Assembly: GCF_036227485.1 (NCBI RefSeq)
Contig: NZ_CP109479.1
Span: 5,394,001 to 5,458,000, forward strand
From: Streptomyces sp. NBC_01451
GTDB lineage: Bacteria > Actinomycetota > Actinomycetes > Streptomycetales > Streptomycetaceae
DNA length: 64,000 nucleotides
Direction: 5' to 3'
Part shown: positions 8,460 through 17,753 of the stretch, piece by piece
How positions within the stretch are numbered: the first letter of the stretch is position 1
How the letters are laid out: each line of letters opens with the position of its first letter
Made by a program: the position numbers and the translations under genes
Notes under the pieces: generated by a model
What the model was told of the DNA's origin: nothing
The model's input: the letters and a program-made list of their open reading frames with translations, nothing else
The model's database searches: none

Positions 8460-9263
8460 TCACGCCGTTCCGCTGCGCCGATAGCCGACCCACAAACGCC
8501 CGCCTGCCTGTGCCAGGACCTCGTCCACCACATCGACAAGGTCCTCACACCGCCCATCCAATGCCTCACGGACTGCGTCATGCACGCGCGCGTCGAGCCC
8601 TGGCACAGTGATCTCAAGACGGCGGGCCAGCCACTTTCCGCCGCCACTCCACGCCCCGCCAAGTGCCAGCGCCAGCTCGCCGGTCCGGCGCGCCAGTTCT
8701 GTGGCGATAAACAGCCGCTCGCCCTGATCGACGCCTCCAGCAAGATCGTCCAGGAGATCCGTGATCGCATAGCGGTAATCCTCAAGCTCCTCGACAGTCA
8801 CAGCGGGTGGCCCTGCGGCGGCCAACATCCGTGCCTCGGAGGCGAGACGCTCGCCAACACCGTCCCTGTCGAAGAGCAGCAGTCCGTCCGCGCACATCCA
8901 CAGCAGCGGCGACCGGCGCTTCCGTACCTCCCGCTCCACGAAGGCGTGCCACGTCTCCTCGGTATGCACGAACAACTCCACCGGCCATTCGCCATGCTGA
9001 AGGCTCTCCCGGTAAGGAGCCGGCGCTCCGTGCAACAAGACCACGATGTCGAGGTCAGACGTCGCCGTGCGGCGCTCCGTGACGACACTGCCCCCGAGGA
9101 ACGCAGCCCGAGCGGCAGGATGACGTTCCTCTACAACAGCGCGTGCTGCGGCAACCGGATCCATGCAGCCACTATCCGTACTTCCTGCGTAGGGTGCACG
9201 CGGATTCTTCGACGGGACCGGAACACTGTCCATCGACAGGGGGCCGTCCGGGTGAGCGGTCAT
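8460..9263 (-). CDS. Nucleotidyltransferase-fold protein
   Basis: 267-residue protein of the polymerase beta-like nucleotidyltransferase superfamily. The signature G57-G58-S59 and D70-x-D72 (SDLDIVV) lies near the N-terminus, followed by a helical C-terminal half. Relatives include aminoglycoside nucleotidyltransferases and MNT-like AMPylators. It converges on the APH-like kinase gene, 31 bp from its end. The start is unsure: none of the in-frame ATGs (9263, 9233, 9164) has a clear ribosome site, and the family core starts only after about residue 34. Confidence 0.75.
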   Translation of the reverse strand: MTAHPDGPLSMDSVPVPSKNPRAPYAGSTDSGCMDPVAAARAVVEERHPAARAAFLGGSVVTERRTATSDLDIVVLLHGAPAPYRESLQHGEWPVELFVHTEETWHAFVEREVRKRRSPLLWMCADGLLLFDRDGVGERLASEARMLAAAGPPAVTVEELEDYRYAITDLLDDLAGGVDQGERLFIATELARRTGELALALGGAWSGGGKWLARRLEITVPGLDARVHDAVREALDGRCEDLVDVVDEVLAQAGGRLWVGYRRSGTA

Positions 9264-9302
9264 TTCAGGTGGCTATGCCAGAGCGGCCTGGTCGTAAGCC
9301 GC

Positions 9303-9854
9303 TCAGGCCGCTTGATGCTCAACTCGCGGACGTACATCGGCTATTGGTACGGCTTCCGCTACAGCCAGGTGGGCGCTGCCGGCACAGGTGACGATCGCCC
9401 TCTCTGCAGGCACGTCGCCCTGCGAGGACGTCAAGGTTGCGGCCTGCTTCGTAGAGGTGGGGATCGCCAGTTCGAACCAAGTGATCTTCCCCGCTGTGCA
9501 TGGGTTCGACCCCCACTCCGTTGCCAATGCGGCGACGAGGAATAGGCCGCGGCCATGCTCGTCCGTGGACAGTGCCTGTGCCGGAGTCACCGGAGTGGGA
9601 TCGGCGTCAGTGACTTCCACGCGGAGCCGCTCTCCTGCCCACCGTACGCACACCACGCACGCGGCTTTCGTGTGCGTGACCGAGTTCGCGACCAGTTCCC
9701 CGGTGAGCAGCTTCAAGTCGTGGATCAGTTCCTCGCCCAGACTCAGCCCAAGCCGCCGAGCGCGGTCCGCAACGCGGTCCCGTGCTGCTGGCACCGCTTC
9801 GACCAGAGGCGGGACGGTGAACGCGTAGGGCGATTCTTCGAGCGGGCGAGACAT
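9303..9854 (-). CDS. RsbW-like ATP-binding protein (HATPase)
   Basis: 183-residue serine kinase or anti-sigma-type ATPase. The N box is ELVANSVTHT (N57), the G1 box VTDAD (D83) and the G2 box HGRGLFLV (G101, G103), all in the order seen in the RsbW/SpoIIAB family. Streptomyces has dozens of these, usually with unknown partners, and no anti-anti-sigma or sigma gene is adjacent. ATG at 9854 follows AGAGG. The C-terminal 45 residues lie outside the ATPase fold. Confidence 0.85.
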   Translation of the reverse strand: MSRPLEESPYAFTVPPLVEAVPAARDRVADRARRLGLSLGEELIHDLKLLTGELVANSVTHTKAACVVCVRWAGERLRVEVTDADPTPVTPAQALSTDEHGRGLFLVAALATEWGSNPCTAGKITWFELAIPTSTKQAATLTSSQGDVPAERAIVTCAGSAHLAVAEAVPIADVRPRVEHQAA

Positions 9855-10022
9855 AGCTGGAACCTCTCGATGGGCAGGAGCTAGGGCGCCAACGCGATCT
9901 CCTATAAGTGAATGGATCGCTCGCCGACCTCACCGGGCAGCCCCGAAGGGCAACCGGGAGATCCGGAAAGAGCCCGGCAAGTGGCGGATGACCACCATCG
10001 GGCACAGGCAGCCCGACTCCCT

Positions 10023-10050
10023 ATTCCTCTGGTGATATCACCAGAGGAAT
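10023..10050. promoter_or_regulatory. Perfect 28-bp palindrome
   Basis: The half-site ATTCCTCTGGTGAT is followed at once by its exact complement, with no loop. A hairpin without a loop forms poorly in RNA, so this is more likely a dimer operator. It lies 170 bp upstream of the RsbW-like gene and 75 bp before the P450 remnant. Confidence 0.7.
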
Positions 10051-10125
10051 GTCAACGAGACTGCGCCAGCCGCTCACCTAAGGGCTGGCCAGTGACCAGC
10101 AGTTACGGGTCAGCCCTAGGTAAGG

Positions 10126-10665
10126 ATGGGAAGCGCGGTCTACCGACAGCCTCGAACTGGTCGACACCCACGCCCTGGCCACCACCGTCACCCGGATCGC
10201 AGATGTCCTCATCGACGGCATCGCCCCCCAGGGACACGCCGACCTGGTGCGCGACTTCGCGGCCCAACTGCCCATGCAGGTGCTGTTCGAGATGTTCGGC
10301 AGCCCACCTGACATCGGTCGGCGCATCGTGCAGGCCCTGGTCAAGCTGTTCGACACCGCGCAGGACGCCGTCCAGGCCAATGCCGAGCTGTGGGGGCCGC
10401 CTGCCTGGAACTGGCGCACCTCAAGCGCCGTCAGCCCGGGGCGGACGTCACCTCCTGGCTGCTGGCCCACCCGGCCCGGCTGACCGACGCCGAGATGATC
10501 CAGCAAATCCTGCTCGTCATCGGCGCTGGCACCGAACCGAGCACCAACCTGCTGTCGAACGCCCTGCTGCAGACCGCTGGGCAACGCCGCGTCCTATCGC
10601 CCTACTTGCCGGGATCCGGACCGCCGGCAGCCCGCACCAATACGACGTTCGACTTGGTGCGGTGA
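10126..10665 (+). pseudogene. Cytochrome P450 remnant, frameshifted and truncated
   Basis: The middle part of a bacterial P450 is readable in two frames. The first frame (to about 10395) gives a helix region around IADVLIDGIAPQGHADLV. The second gives the I-helix with AGTEPSTN, where the oxygen-activating AGxET-type motif lies. The frame changes near 10393-10400. The N-terminus, the ExxR motif and the heme-binding Cys loop are missing, so it cannot be active. Confidence 0.78.
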
Positions 10666-11079
10666 TGGCCGACGCCGGAGATCCGTACAGCGCGCTCGGG
10701 TGCGGGATCTGAAGAACGAAGTCAGGGTTCGCTAAGGCTCTCTTCCTTCCGCGCCTTTAGAGGTGCCCCCGCAGCGACCGAAATGGACCTGACAAGGCAG
10801 GCTGGCCCCGCCTCCCCCCAGAGGCATTCAAAGATCAATTAAGGGCCGTCGCTCAATTTCGATCTTGGTGCCCAGTTTGTGGTCTATCGCATGGGTGACC
10901 TTCGCTACATGTCCCTCCCGTGTGGATCACGGTTTCGTCCTTGTAGAGTCAGGCGCAGACAGGCGTGCTGGCCGACCGCCACGCACCCCAAGGCGCAAGT
11001 TCCTGGCTACCAGCGCCTCGCGTACGAGTATCGGGATTGAGCTGGCGGCAAATATCGGTGGTATTTCTAGGGAGCGACT
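10666..11079. other. Intergenic stretch, no gene recognised
   Basis: About 410 bp between the P450 remnant and the ImmA/IrrE gene. One AT-richer patch near 10835-10865 could hold the promoter of the downstream gene. A 49-codon open frame from about 10890 looks like noise. Confidence 0.35.
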
Positions 11080-11634
11080 ATGCGTTGGCGTCGAGGCCCT
11101 TCACAGCGTGCCTTCATGAAGGAATGCGAAAGACTGCTCGTGGGCCTCCCTATCCCCACGCCTTTCAGCGTTGAGGCCCTGGTGCGGAATATGGAAGTCC
11201 TGCTGGGTCGCCAGATTCGGCTAGTGCCACTGGGTGACCCCGACGAAGGTCTGGGCGCAGCGTGCGGTCTTCGGGTCAAAGCGCCGGAGTTCACGATCAT
11301 TCTCTATCGTCGCCGCTCAAGTCGAAATCAAACCGAGCACATAATTCTCCATGAGCTCGTACACGAATGGCTGGATCACGGGACTTGCCTGACGGCTGCC
11401 GAGATCGAGCGATACGTCCCTGAACGAATTCGCCAGGAAGTCCTTCGACGTTTTCCGTCGACCCTGGTCCAAGGGCGCGTCGATTTCGATAGCCCCGAAG
11501 AGAAGCAAGCCGAGCTTTCGGCCTCGTTGATAAAGCGATTGGCGCGCCGACAGTCGGTCACAGGAGATGACATGGTAAGCCTTCTAGAGAATTCGCTTGC
11601 TCACCCAGTCGCTCCTCCACGGCGTCGAATCTAG
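11080..11634 (+). CDS. ImmA/IrrE-type metallopeptidase
   Basis: 184-residue zinc peptidase-fold protein. The HELVHEW helix (H91, E92, H95) is the HExxH site of the ImmA/IrrE family, which usually cleaves an XRE-type repressor. The rest of the fold (PEFTIILYRRR strand before the helix) fits. ATG at 11080 follows GGGAG. It is followed by a polytopic membrane protein 147 bp downstream, a pairing repeatedly seen in Streptomyces. The usual XRE partner is not adjacent, so the substrate is unknown. Confidence 0.85.
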   Translation: MRWRRGPSQRAFMKECERLLVGLPIPTPFSVEALVRNMEVLLGRQIRLVPLGDPDEGLGAACGLRVKAPEFTIILYRRRSSRNQTEHIILHELVHEWLDHGTCLTAAEIERYVPERIRQEVLRRFPSTLVQGRVDFDSPEEKQAELSASLIKRLARRQSVTGDDMVSLLENSLAHPVAPPRRRI

Positions 11635-11781
11635 CCGCGAGCACTTGGCGAAGACCTAGGCATATTTCCGGCCTCGCGACCTCCGCCGCGCCCCCGCAGT
11701 CCGCTTACTGGCAATCACGTCTGCACTCAACCGACCTTGCGGGTCGACAAAATGCAGCCCGCGTAGAGATCCACTGGTTCC

Positions 11782-13017
11782 GTGTACGAATACTTTCAAT
11801 ATCTGACTGCGGCAGTCATGACCGTTATCGCCATCTGGCGATTTCCTGCAGTTCGGTACGGTGACTCTCACCGCAGGGCGCTCTGGGGCGGCTATGCGGG
11901 ATTCGCCATAGCCCTGTGCCTCTACACGCCAGCAGCAATGAATGCGGTGGACCGCATTCCCGTGGTGGACCTGAGCGCCCTCCTCAGGCACTTTGCCAGT
12001 ACGGCTGCGATCATGGCAGCCCTGACTTACGTCGCCACCAGCTACGGAAAGAGCACGGAGGCAGTCGTGCCTCGGCATGTCGCGGTCTCCCGCTGGATTG
12101 CCCGCGCATCGTATAAGGCGGGGGCGATAGGCGTCATTCTGCTCACGGTCCTGTTCTTCACCGTGGTGGATCGCGACACGCCAAGCAAAAATTTCCTCAT
12201 CGACCATGCGGGAGAATGGGGAGCTGCGGTCTACATGACCGTCTTCTACTTCTTCCCGCTTATCACGACCGCGGTTTGCGGTTACCAGTGGACGAGAGCT
12301 GCGCGACAGGCCGAGAGCACGAGCATGCGCGTCGGGCTGGGTTTGATGGGAATTTCGATGTGGATGGGGCTGGTCCATACAGCGGCCCGTATCACCATCC
12401 TTTGGGTTGAGGTGGCCTTCCCCCTAAGCCTCTCCACAGTTCAGTTCCTTGTGGATGCCACATCGATATGGATGGACCTACTCTTCCTGATCGTTGCCGC
12501 AGGGGCGAGCATTCCCACCACCCGCGCGGCAGTAGCCCGGTGGAAGACATGGAAAACTCTCTACAGGACTTATCCGCTCTGGTTTGACCTGGTGCAGGCT
12601 TTTCCTGGGACGAGCCTGTATCCACCTGGGCGGCGCATTGCGGAACTCGTGCATATACACGTCCCCATCGACGTCCGCCTGGACCGATGGACTCAGGATA
12701 TTGCCGACGCTTGCGAGAAGCTGCGCCATTATGCTCCACGAAACCTGATGTTCGCCGCAGAGGACATTACCGCCTCAAACTCTGACCCTGAGCCGACCGC
12801 AGAAGCGTATTGGATTAAGGCGGCACTCCTGGCCGCTGACATCACACCAATCCGTCAGCATGCTGCTGCGCCTCTGAGAGATAAGCCGTTCGTTGACACC
12901 GACAGTGAAGCAGCGTGGCTCGTGCGGGTCAGCACGGCGTACTCGCACATCACCACGGATCAGGCGCAGAGGCTTCTCCTGCGCTCCGAAAGAGTGGAAT
13001 CCGAAGTGGATCAATAG
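11782..13017 (+). CDS. Polytopic membrane protein (MAB_1171c-like putative transporter)
   Basis: 411-residue protein. About seven hydrophobic segments fill residues 1-245, with a cytosolic C-terminal domain of about 165 residues. The arrangement and the neighbouring ImmA/IrrE gene match the MAB_1171c putative transporter family, whose role is unknown. GTG at 11782 gives MYEYFQYL, and hydrophobic residues begin at once. No substrate-binding motif is visible. Confidence 0.7.
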   Translation: MYEYFQYLTAAVMTVIAIWRFPAVRYGDSHRRALWGGYAGFAIALCLYTPAAMNAVDRIPVVDLSALLRHFASTAAIMAALTYVATSYGKSTEAVVPRHVAVSRWIARASYKAGAIGVILLTVLFFTVVDRDTPSKNFLIDHAGEWGAAVYMTVFYFFPLITTAVCGYQWTRAARQAESTSMRVGLGLMGISMWMGLVHTAARITILWVEVAFPLSLSTVQFLVDATSIWMDLLFLIVAAGASIPTTRAAVARWKTWKTLYRTYPLWFDLVQAFPGTSLYPPGRRIAELVHIHVPIDVRLDRWTQDIADACEKLRHYAPRNLMFAAEDITASNSDPEPTAEAYWIKAALLAADITPIRQHAAAPLRDKPFVDTDSEAAWLVRVSTAYSHITTDQAQRLLLRSERVESEVDQ

Positions 13018-13286
13018 CTTGCAATAGACCAACTGCCCGGAACTCGGGGTCAATCGGGATATTGATCTTGAGTGGCAGGCTTGTGAGTGAGATTCGGCAC
13101 CCTCGACTGCACGAACTGGACTGGTACCGTGGGTTGAACGGACTGATAGGCCCTGTTCCGCCCAGTAAGTGATGAATGGACTCTGGCCTCGTGACGCACA
13201 GTGCTGTCGTCGCCATATACAGCCGAGTCTGTGACGCTGTCCGCAGTCTGGATGGACGTCCGAAATCCCAGCAATGGAGTTCCCGC

Positions 13287-13916
13287 ATGTCCAACCGCTG
13301 CACTGGCCTCATCCTCGATTTCGGAGGCGTGCTCACCACCCCCCTGTTGCCTGCAGTGCTTGCCTTCGAGCAGCGCGAGGGACTTCCGCAGGGCGCCTGC
13401 CTAAGGGCCCTGTACAAGGACGACGAAGGCGTCCGGATCACCAGCGACCTTGAGCGCGGAGCCGTCTCCCAGACGGAGTGGAACGCGTTCGCCGGCAAGA
13501 TGCTTGGCGTGGACCCCGATGGTCTGATGGGTCGCATCTTCGGTGACCTTCGCCCTGAGCCGCTGCTGATCAACGCGGCTGCCGCGGCGAGGCGAGCCGG
13601 GATCAAGGTGGCCATCCTGTCCAACAGCGTGGGGCTGGCCCCGTGGGATCTGTACGACGGCTACGAGCTTGAGCGGCTGTACGACGTCGTGGTGATCTCC
13701 GAGCAGCACCTGATGCGCAAGCCTGACCCGAGCCTCTTCGAGATCACGCTCAAGCTCATGGATCTGCCGGCCGAGCAGTGCATCTTCGTCGATGACACCG
13801 AAGCGTACGTTCAGGCAGCAGAGCAGCTCGGCCTCGCAGGGGTGCACAACCAGGACCCCAAGCAGACGGTAGCCACTCTCTCCGAGCTGCTCGGCGTGGA
13901 CCTCGCCGGGTCGTAG
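13287..13916 (+). CDS. HAD-family hydrolase
   Basis: 209-residue HAD-IA hydrolase. Motif I is DFGGV (D11), a first Asp followed by Phe-Gly-Gly rather than Asp-x-Asp, so the second acid is missing as in several phosphatase-like subgroups. Motif II is LSNS, the motif III Lys lies in MRKPDPSLF, and motif IV is VDDTE. A small helical cap fills about residues 17-85. ATG at 13287 follows GGAG. It ends in front of a long bidirectional hairpin. The substrate cannot be told from sequence. Confidence 0.87.
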   Translation: MSNRCTGLILDFGGVLTTPLLPAVLAFEQREGLPQGACLRALYKDDEGVRITSDLERGAVSQTEWNAFAGKMLGVDPDGLMGRIFGDLRPEPLLINAAAAARRAGIKVAILSNSVGLAPWDLYDGYELERLYDVVVISEQHLMRKPDPSLFEITLKLMDLPAEQCIFVDDTEAYVQAAEQLGLAGVHNQDPKQTVATLSELLGVDLAGS

Positions 13917-13950
13917 CTAGACGGGCGTCCTGTGCCCAGAGGTCATAGCA

Positions 13951-14008
13951 ACAGCTAAGGGACTACGGCGTCGCCCCAGGATGGGCGACGCCGTAGTCCC
14001 TTAGCTGT
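13951..14008. terminator. Long bidirectional terminator hairpin
   Basis: Two perfect 26-bp arms (13951-13976 and 13983-14008) surround the loop CAGGAT. The hairpin sits between convergent genes ending at 13916 and 14131. Confidence 0.85.
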
Positions 14009-14130
14009 GTCGGCACCAGTCCGGCTGTGACGTAGCTCGTGCCGACTTGCTCCACGCTCGGACGACGGCCCGCAGCAGACGCGCAGCCTGCAGAGCGGAA
14101 CGTCTCGGATGCGCAAGCTCGCGGGTGCCG

Positions 14131-15009
14131 TCACTCCCCGTCCTGCACCTCTGGCAGCTTGTGCTTCAGCTCTCCGACGAGTTCGTTGATGTTGGCCATC
14201 ATCCCGGCCGACAGGCCCCCGCTGTTGCCGCGGGCAGCCAGGCCGAGGATCTGCCCTCGGTGAATCGAGCTAAGGAAGCGGATCGCCTCCAGGAGTTCGC
14301 GGGCCGCAGGGTCGACCTCGGCGTCGTCCTGGAAGAGAGCGGCGTCGACCTGGAGCGCCTCGGCTAGGCCGGCACGCACTGCGTCGGAAGCCTCGGTTGT
14401 GGCACCCGTGCGAAGGGCGACGATGTCGTCGGTTGTGACAGCTGTCACGCCTGCGTGATCATTGACGACCCGCGCGATTTCCTCGTCAGAGGGCGCTTCC
14501 TGGCCCACGTACCCGTACTGCAGGAGATAGTTGATCTTTTCTCCGATCGTGCGGAGGGGTGCGGGTGCCTGGTCGTCGCGCGAGGTCCTGGAGCGAAGGT
14601 CGAACGAGCAGTCCTGGGCGGCCAGCAAATCCGCTTCGGTCACCCCGTACGCCTCTGCGAGCGGCTGCACGTAAGCATCGCTCAGCCTGCGTCGGCCGGA
14701 TTCGGCATTGTTCACTGGGACGCGGCTTGTACCGATGATCGCAGCGGCTTGCGCCACGCTGAGACCGGCGTCGCACCTTAGGAGCTGGAGGTCCGGCGGG
14801 CCGTCGTGGGGGAAGAGAACATCGAGCGGCTGACTGAGCGCCGCTGCAATCGCTGGGAGCTTCTCGCCCTTGGGGAAGTCCTGGCCGCTCTCCCACCGCG
14901 CGACAGTCGGGCCGCTGACACCTACCTTGGCCGCCAACTCCTTCTGGCCAAGGTCCTTGCCCCGCCGGACGGCACGCACGCGACTGCCGTCGAACTGACG
15001 TGGGGTCAC
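14131..15009 (-). CDS. Double-HTH XRE-family regulator
   Basis: 292-residue regulator with two consecutive Cro/cI HTH domains (about 8-62 and 75-130; recognition regions around VGVSGPTVARWE and IGTSRVPVNNAE), then a helical C-terminal region. GTG at 15009 is chosen for GGAG seven bases upstream; longer in-frame starts lack a site. It diverges from the rightward element module, with an ACGTACGT-centred inverted repeat just upstream. It could control that module or be chromosomal. Confidence 0.82.
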   Translation of the reverse strand: MTPRQFDGSRVRAVRRGKDLGQKELAAKVGVSGPTVARWESGQDFPKGEKLPAIAAALSQPLDVLFPHDGPPDLQLLRCDAGLSVAQAAAIIGTSRVPVNNAESGRRRLSDAYVQPLAEAYGVTEADLLAAQDCSFDLRSRTSRDDQAPAPLRTIGEKINYLLQYGYVGQEAPSDEEIARVVNDHAGVTAVTTDDIVALRTGATTEASDAVRAGLAEALQVDAALFQDDAEVDPAARELLEAIRFLSSIHRGQILGLAARGNSGGLSAGMMANINELVGELKHKLPEVQDGE

Positions 15010-15076
15010 ATGAACTCCTGCAGCGTGGCGGTCGGGCTGGTCGGGGCGGCGTTTGTGGCAACTGTAATCCAGGCTT

Positions 15077-15111
15077 GATACATCCGCGCAACTAACGTAC
15101 GTTCCTGTATC
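15077..15111. promoter_or_regulatory. Inverted repeat GATACA...TGTATC around ACGTACGT
   Basis: The arms GATACA (15077-15082) and TGTATC (15106-15111) flank a self-complementary ACGTACGT. It lies 68 bp upstream of the double-HTH regulator start and could be its autoregulatory operator. Confidence 0.5.
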
Positions 15112-15447
15112 GCACCTGTTGATCGGGCCCCGAGCATCAAGTGTGCCAGCCCCTGGAGGACCTCTATGCATGTTGCGTTGTCGTGGCTACTTGCGCAACG
15201 CGCCGTCGCATTCGGTACCCAGTCGTTGTCGACCGATCGCGGGAGCACCTTCCCCGATACCCGCTGTCGCCAGCCCTGTGCGACGGGTTAGGGCCAGGGA
15301 TGGACTTGTTCGCGGGTGTCTACATATGTTCGTCGTCCCCCGCCGGGCAGCGACCCGGGGAGGGGCGGAACGAGCAGATGGAAGGCAGGGAGGAAGGGGG
15401 TGGTGCGAATGCGAGCGCACGGTCCGTGACGTAGCGCACCAAAGAAA

Positions 15448-15569
15448 ACCGGCGCCCGGGAGCTACCAACTCCCAAGCGCCGGGCCGGTACCCCCCCAAG
15501 GGCACCGATTCACATCTCGCGGGCGGCGGGGCTTTTGCACGAGAACCGCCGCACCGCACTCCTACGAAC
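15448..15569 (+). promoter_or_regulatory. Structured leader RNA, copy A
   Basis: 5' leader of the rightward module. In order it has GGGAG-CTACCAA-CTCCC (hairpin), GATTCACATC (15507-15516), a stem GCGGCGG/CCGCCGC (15523-15529/15546-15552) closing the loop GGCTTTTGCACGAGAA, and CTCCTACGAAC (15559-15569) shortly before the start codon at 15583. The same blocks occur in the same order in copy B (56909-57024, opposite strand), where the stem sequence differs but still pairs. Confidence 0.75.
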
Positions 15570-15582
15570 AACGGAGTATCGC

Positions 15583-15909
15583 ATGCTCGCCACGCCGAGC
15601 GGAACTCTGGCATGCCCGGACAAGGCCCGCCAGCACCGCCTCGCGGCACAGCTCGCCGACATGATCCCCGGGGCGGCGACCATCCGCGTCAGCCTCACCG
15701 ACCCGAAGCAGACGTGGCCCCACCCGCACGCCATCGCCAAGGACGCGGACGGGGAGACGATCGAGCTGAGCCGGACGACCGCAAGGATCACGGCCCGATG
15801 GGTCCTGCGGGTCTGGCCGGACGCGGACTGGACCCGGCCCCACACCTTCGACCTCGCCGCCGCGACCCTCACCCGCAGCGACCTCGCCGCTGCCAGTCGG
15901 CGCCGCTGA
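15583..15909 (+). CDS. Small hypothetical protein, first gene of the rightward module
   Basis: 108-residue protein with no recognised family. It is Arg/Ala/Thr-rich with a WVLRVWPDADW segment near residue 70 and no membrane segment. ATG at 15583 follows GGAG by six bases and lies directly behind the structured leader. It ends one base before the replisome-organiser-like gene, so the two are probably co-translated. A regulatory or replication-accessory role is possible, but nothing in the sequence shows it. Confidence 0.7.
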   Translation: MLATPSGTLACPDKARQHRLAAQLADMIPGAATIRVSLTDPKQTWPHPHAIAKDADGETIELSRTTARITARWVLRVWPDADWTRPHTFDLAAATLTRSDLAAASRRR

Positions 15910-15910
15910 C

Positions 15911-16930
15911 ATGGCGCGGATCCGAACCATCAAGCCGGAGGCGTTCGTCTCCGAGTCGCTCGCCGAGGTGAACGTCGAGGCCGAGCGGACCTTCTTCGGC
16001 CTCCTCACCCAGGCCGACGACCACGGCCGCCACCGCGACAACGCCGCGATCATCGCGGGGCTGCTCTGGCCCCTGCGGGCCGAGCACACCTCAGTCCACG
16101 TCGAGGACGACCTCCAGCAACTCGCCAACGCGGGCCTGATCTGCCGGTACACCGGCTGCGACGGCCGCCGCTACCTCCACATCGTGACCTGGTCCGAGCA
16201 CCAGAAGATCGACAAGCCCAGCCAGTCCCGACTGCCCTCCTGCCCGCAGCACCACGCGACTGACCGGTGCGGCCCCTGCAAGGGGACCTGCACGAGGCGT
16301 ACCGAGGCGTCGCCCACCCCTACCCGAGGGCTCGCCGAGGCTTCGCCGAACGCTCCCCGAGCCCTCGATCTGCCCGCGCGGCCCGCTCCGACGCCTCCCG
16401 CCCCCCGAAGCGAGGGCCCGACCGTACAACAGGACGCCCTCGTCGGCCTCGCCGGCACCCCTGACCGCCCCGACGCGAAACCTGCAGGTCAGACGGCATT
16501 CCCGGAGGGCTCCCCGAAGCCTCCCCGAAACCTCGGAGAGGGCTCGGCGCCTGGATCTAGGATCTTGGATCCTGGATCTTCATTCCCTACGGGGCGCACA
16601 GCGCCCGACGCCACCGTCTCGGCCAACGACCTCATCGGCGAGTACGTCGCCGCGTGCGACGAGCGACCGCCCAGCGACGTGCTCGGACACCTCGGCCGCA
16701 TCGCCAAGAAGCTCCTCGGCGAGGGCATCGCCCCGGAGCACGTCCGCGCCGGACTGCGGCGCTTCGCGGAGATCCAGGGCCACCCCAGCCGCCTGCCGAG
16801 CCTGGTCAACGACGCCATGAACGCACGGTCCGCTGGTTTGGCGCGGCCGGGAATCCGGCCTACCGTGCCCGCTCACCAGGCGTGGACCAACCCGGTCGAC
16901 GCTGCCGCCGCCTACGCCGAGGAGCTGTGA
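15911..16930 (+). CDS. Replisome-organiser/DnaD-like replication protein
   Basis: 339-residue protein. The N-terminus (MARIRTIKPEAF, then FFGLLTQADDHGR and a winged-helix-like region to about residue 105) matches the N-terminal domain of phage replisome organisers and actinobacterial element replication proteins. A long Pro/Ala/Arg-rich linker (about 125-225) leads to a small helical C-terminal domain. The next gene encodes a DnaC-like ATPase and overlaps by the TGATG junction. Together they would open an origin and load helicase. The origin itself is not identified. Confidence 0.72.
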   Translation: MARIRTIKPEAFVSESLAEVNVEAERTFFGLLTQADDHGRHRDNAAIIAGLLWPLRAEHTSVHVEDDLQQLANAGLICRYTGCDGRRYLHIVTWSEHQKIDKPSQSRLPSCPQHHATDRCGPCKGTCTRRTEASPTPTRGLAEASPNAPRALDLPARPAPTPPAPRSEGPTVQQDALVGLAGTPDRPDAKPAGQTAFPEGSPKPPRNLGEGSAPGSRILDPGSSFPTGRTAPDATVSANDLIGEYVAACDERPPSDVLGHLGRIAKKLLGEGIAPEHVRAGLRRFAEIQGHPSRLPSLVNDAMNARSAGLARPGIRPTVPAHQAWTNPVDAAAAYAEEL

Positions 16931-17637
16931 TGCGCACCCACACCCGCGACCCGCAGACCCTCGGTGGCGCAGGCACCCTGGACCGGATGGCCCGGATCCT
17001 GGCCGCCCGCAACATCGACCCCGTAGCCGTCGCCGCCCTGGCCGACGAGCCCGAGCCCTACTCCCCGCTGGACGCCCTGTTGGCCGCGATGCCCCCGCGC
17101 TACCAGGGCGCGGTCGCCGACCACCCGCAGGTCCTGGACTGGGCCCGGGACGTCGCCCAGCAGGCCGTTGCCCCGAGCATCGGAGCCCGCCGGCAGGTCA
17201 CCACCGGCCCGAGCCTGCTGATGGCCGGGGTGGTCGGCGCGGGCAAGACTCACCAGGCGTACGGCGCGGTCCGACAACTGGTGAAGACCGGAGTGGGCGT
17301 GCGCTGGCGCGCGACCACTGCCGCCGACCTGTACGCCGACCTCCGCCCCCGGCCGGGAGCCGACAGCGAGCGGGAGCTGGCGGCCGTCAGCAGGTGCCCG
17401 CTGCTGATCATCGACGACCTCGGCGCGGCCAAGGCGTCCGAGTGGGTCGAGGAAGTGACGTACCGGCTGATCAACCGCCGGTACAACCACATGCTCCCGA
17501 CGCTGATCACCACCAACCTGGCGATCAAGGACCTCCGGGCCTACCTCGGCGACCGAGTCACCTCCCGACTCGCGCAGATGACCACCCGGGTCGAGTTCGA
17601 GCCGGTCGACCGCAGACGCCACCACCCCGCCGCCTGA
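16930..17637 (+). CDS. DnaC/IstB-like AAA+ helicase loader
   Basis: 235-residue ATPase. Walker A is GVVGAGKT (about 100-107), Walker B is LLIIDDLGA, and a sensor-type TTNLAIKDL follows, the order found in DnaC, DnaI and IstB. No transposase is near, and the replisome-organiser-like gene precedes it, so helicase loading during element replication is the likely role. ATG at 16930 overlaps the previous stop. Confidence 0.85.
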   Translation: MRTHTRDPQTLGGAGTLDRMARILAARNIDPVAVAALADEPEPYSPLDALLAAMPPRYQGAVADHPQVLDWARDVAQQAVAPSIGARRQVTTGPSLLMAGVVGAGKTHQAYGAVRQLVKTGVGVRWRATTAADLYADLRPRPGADSERELAAVSRCPLLIIDDLGAAKASEWVEEVTYRLINRRYNHMLPTLITTNLAIKDLRAYLGDRVTSRLAQMTTRVEFEPVDRRRHHPAA

Positions 17638-17753
17638 TCCACCGCAGGCCGCCACGCCGGGCCGCGCCTTCAGCGCGCCGCCCCATGCACCTCCCGACCC
17701 AGCGCACCCCTCCGCCGACGCCCTGCGCGCGGAGAGCGATCGGAGCAACCCGC

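Noticed and set aside
13021..13286. Possible gene or RNA between the membrane protein and HAD genes
   Set aside because: Only a short TCAAT/ATTGA repeat is present. No frame with a ribosome site and no structured RNA was seen.
15119..15664. 181-codon frame over the leader and first gene of the rightward module
   Set aside because: Arg/Pro/Ser-rich noise. The conserved leader blocks and the GGAG-supported start at 15583 explain the region better.
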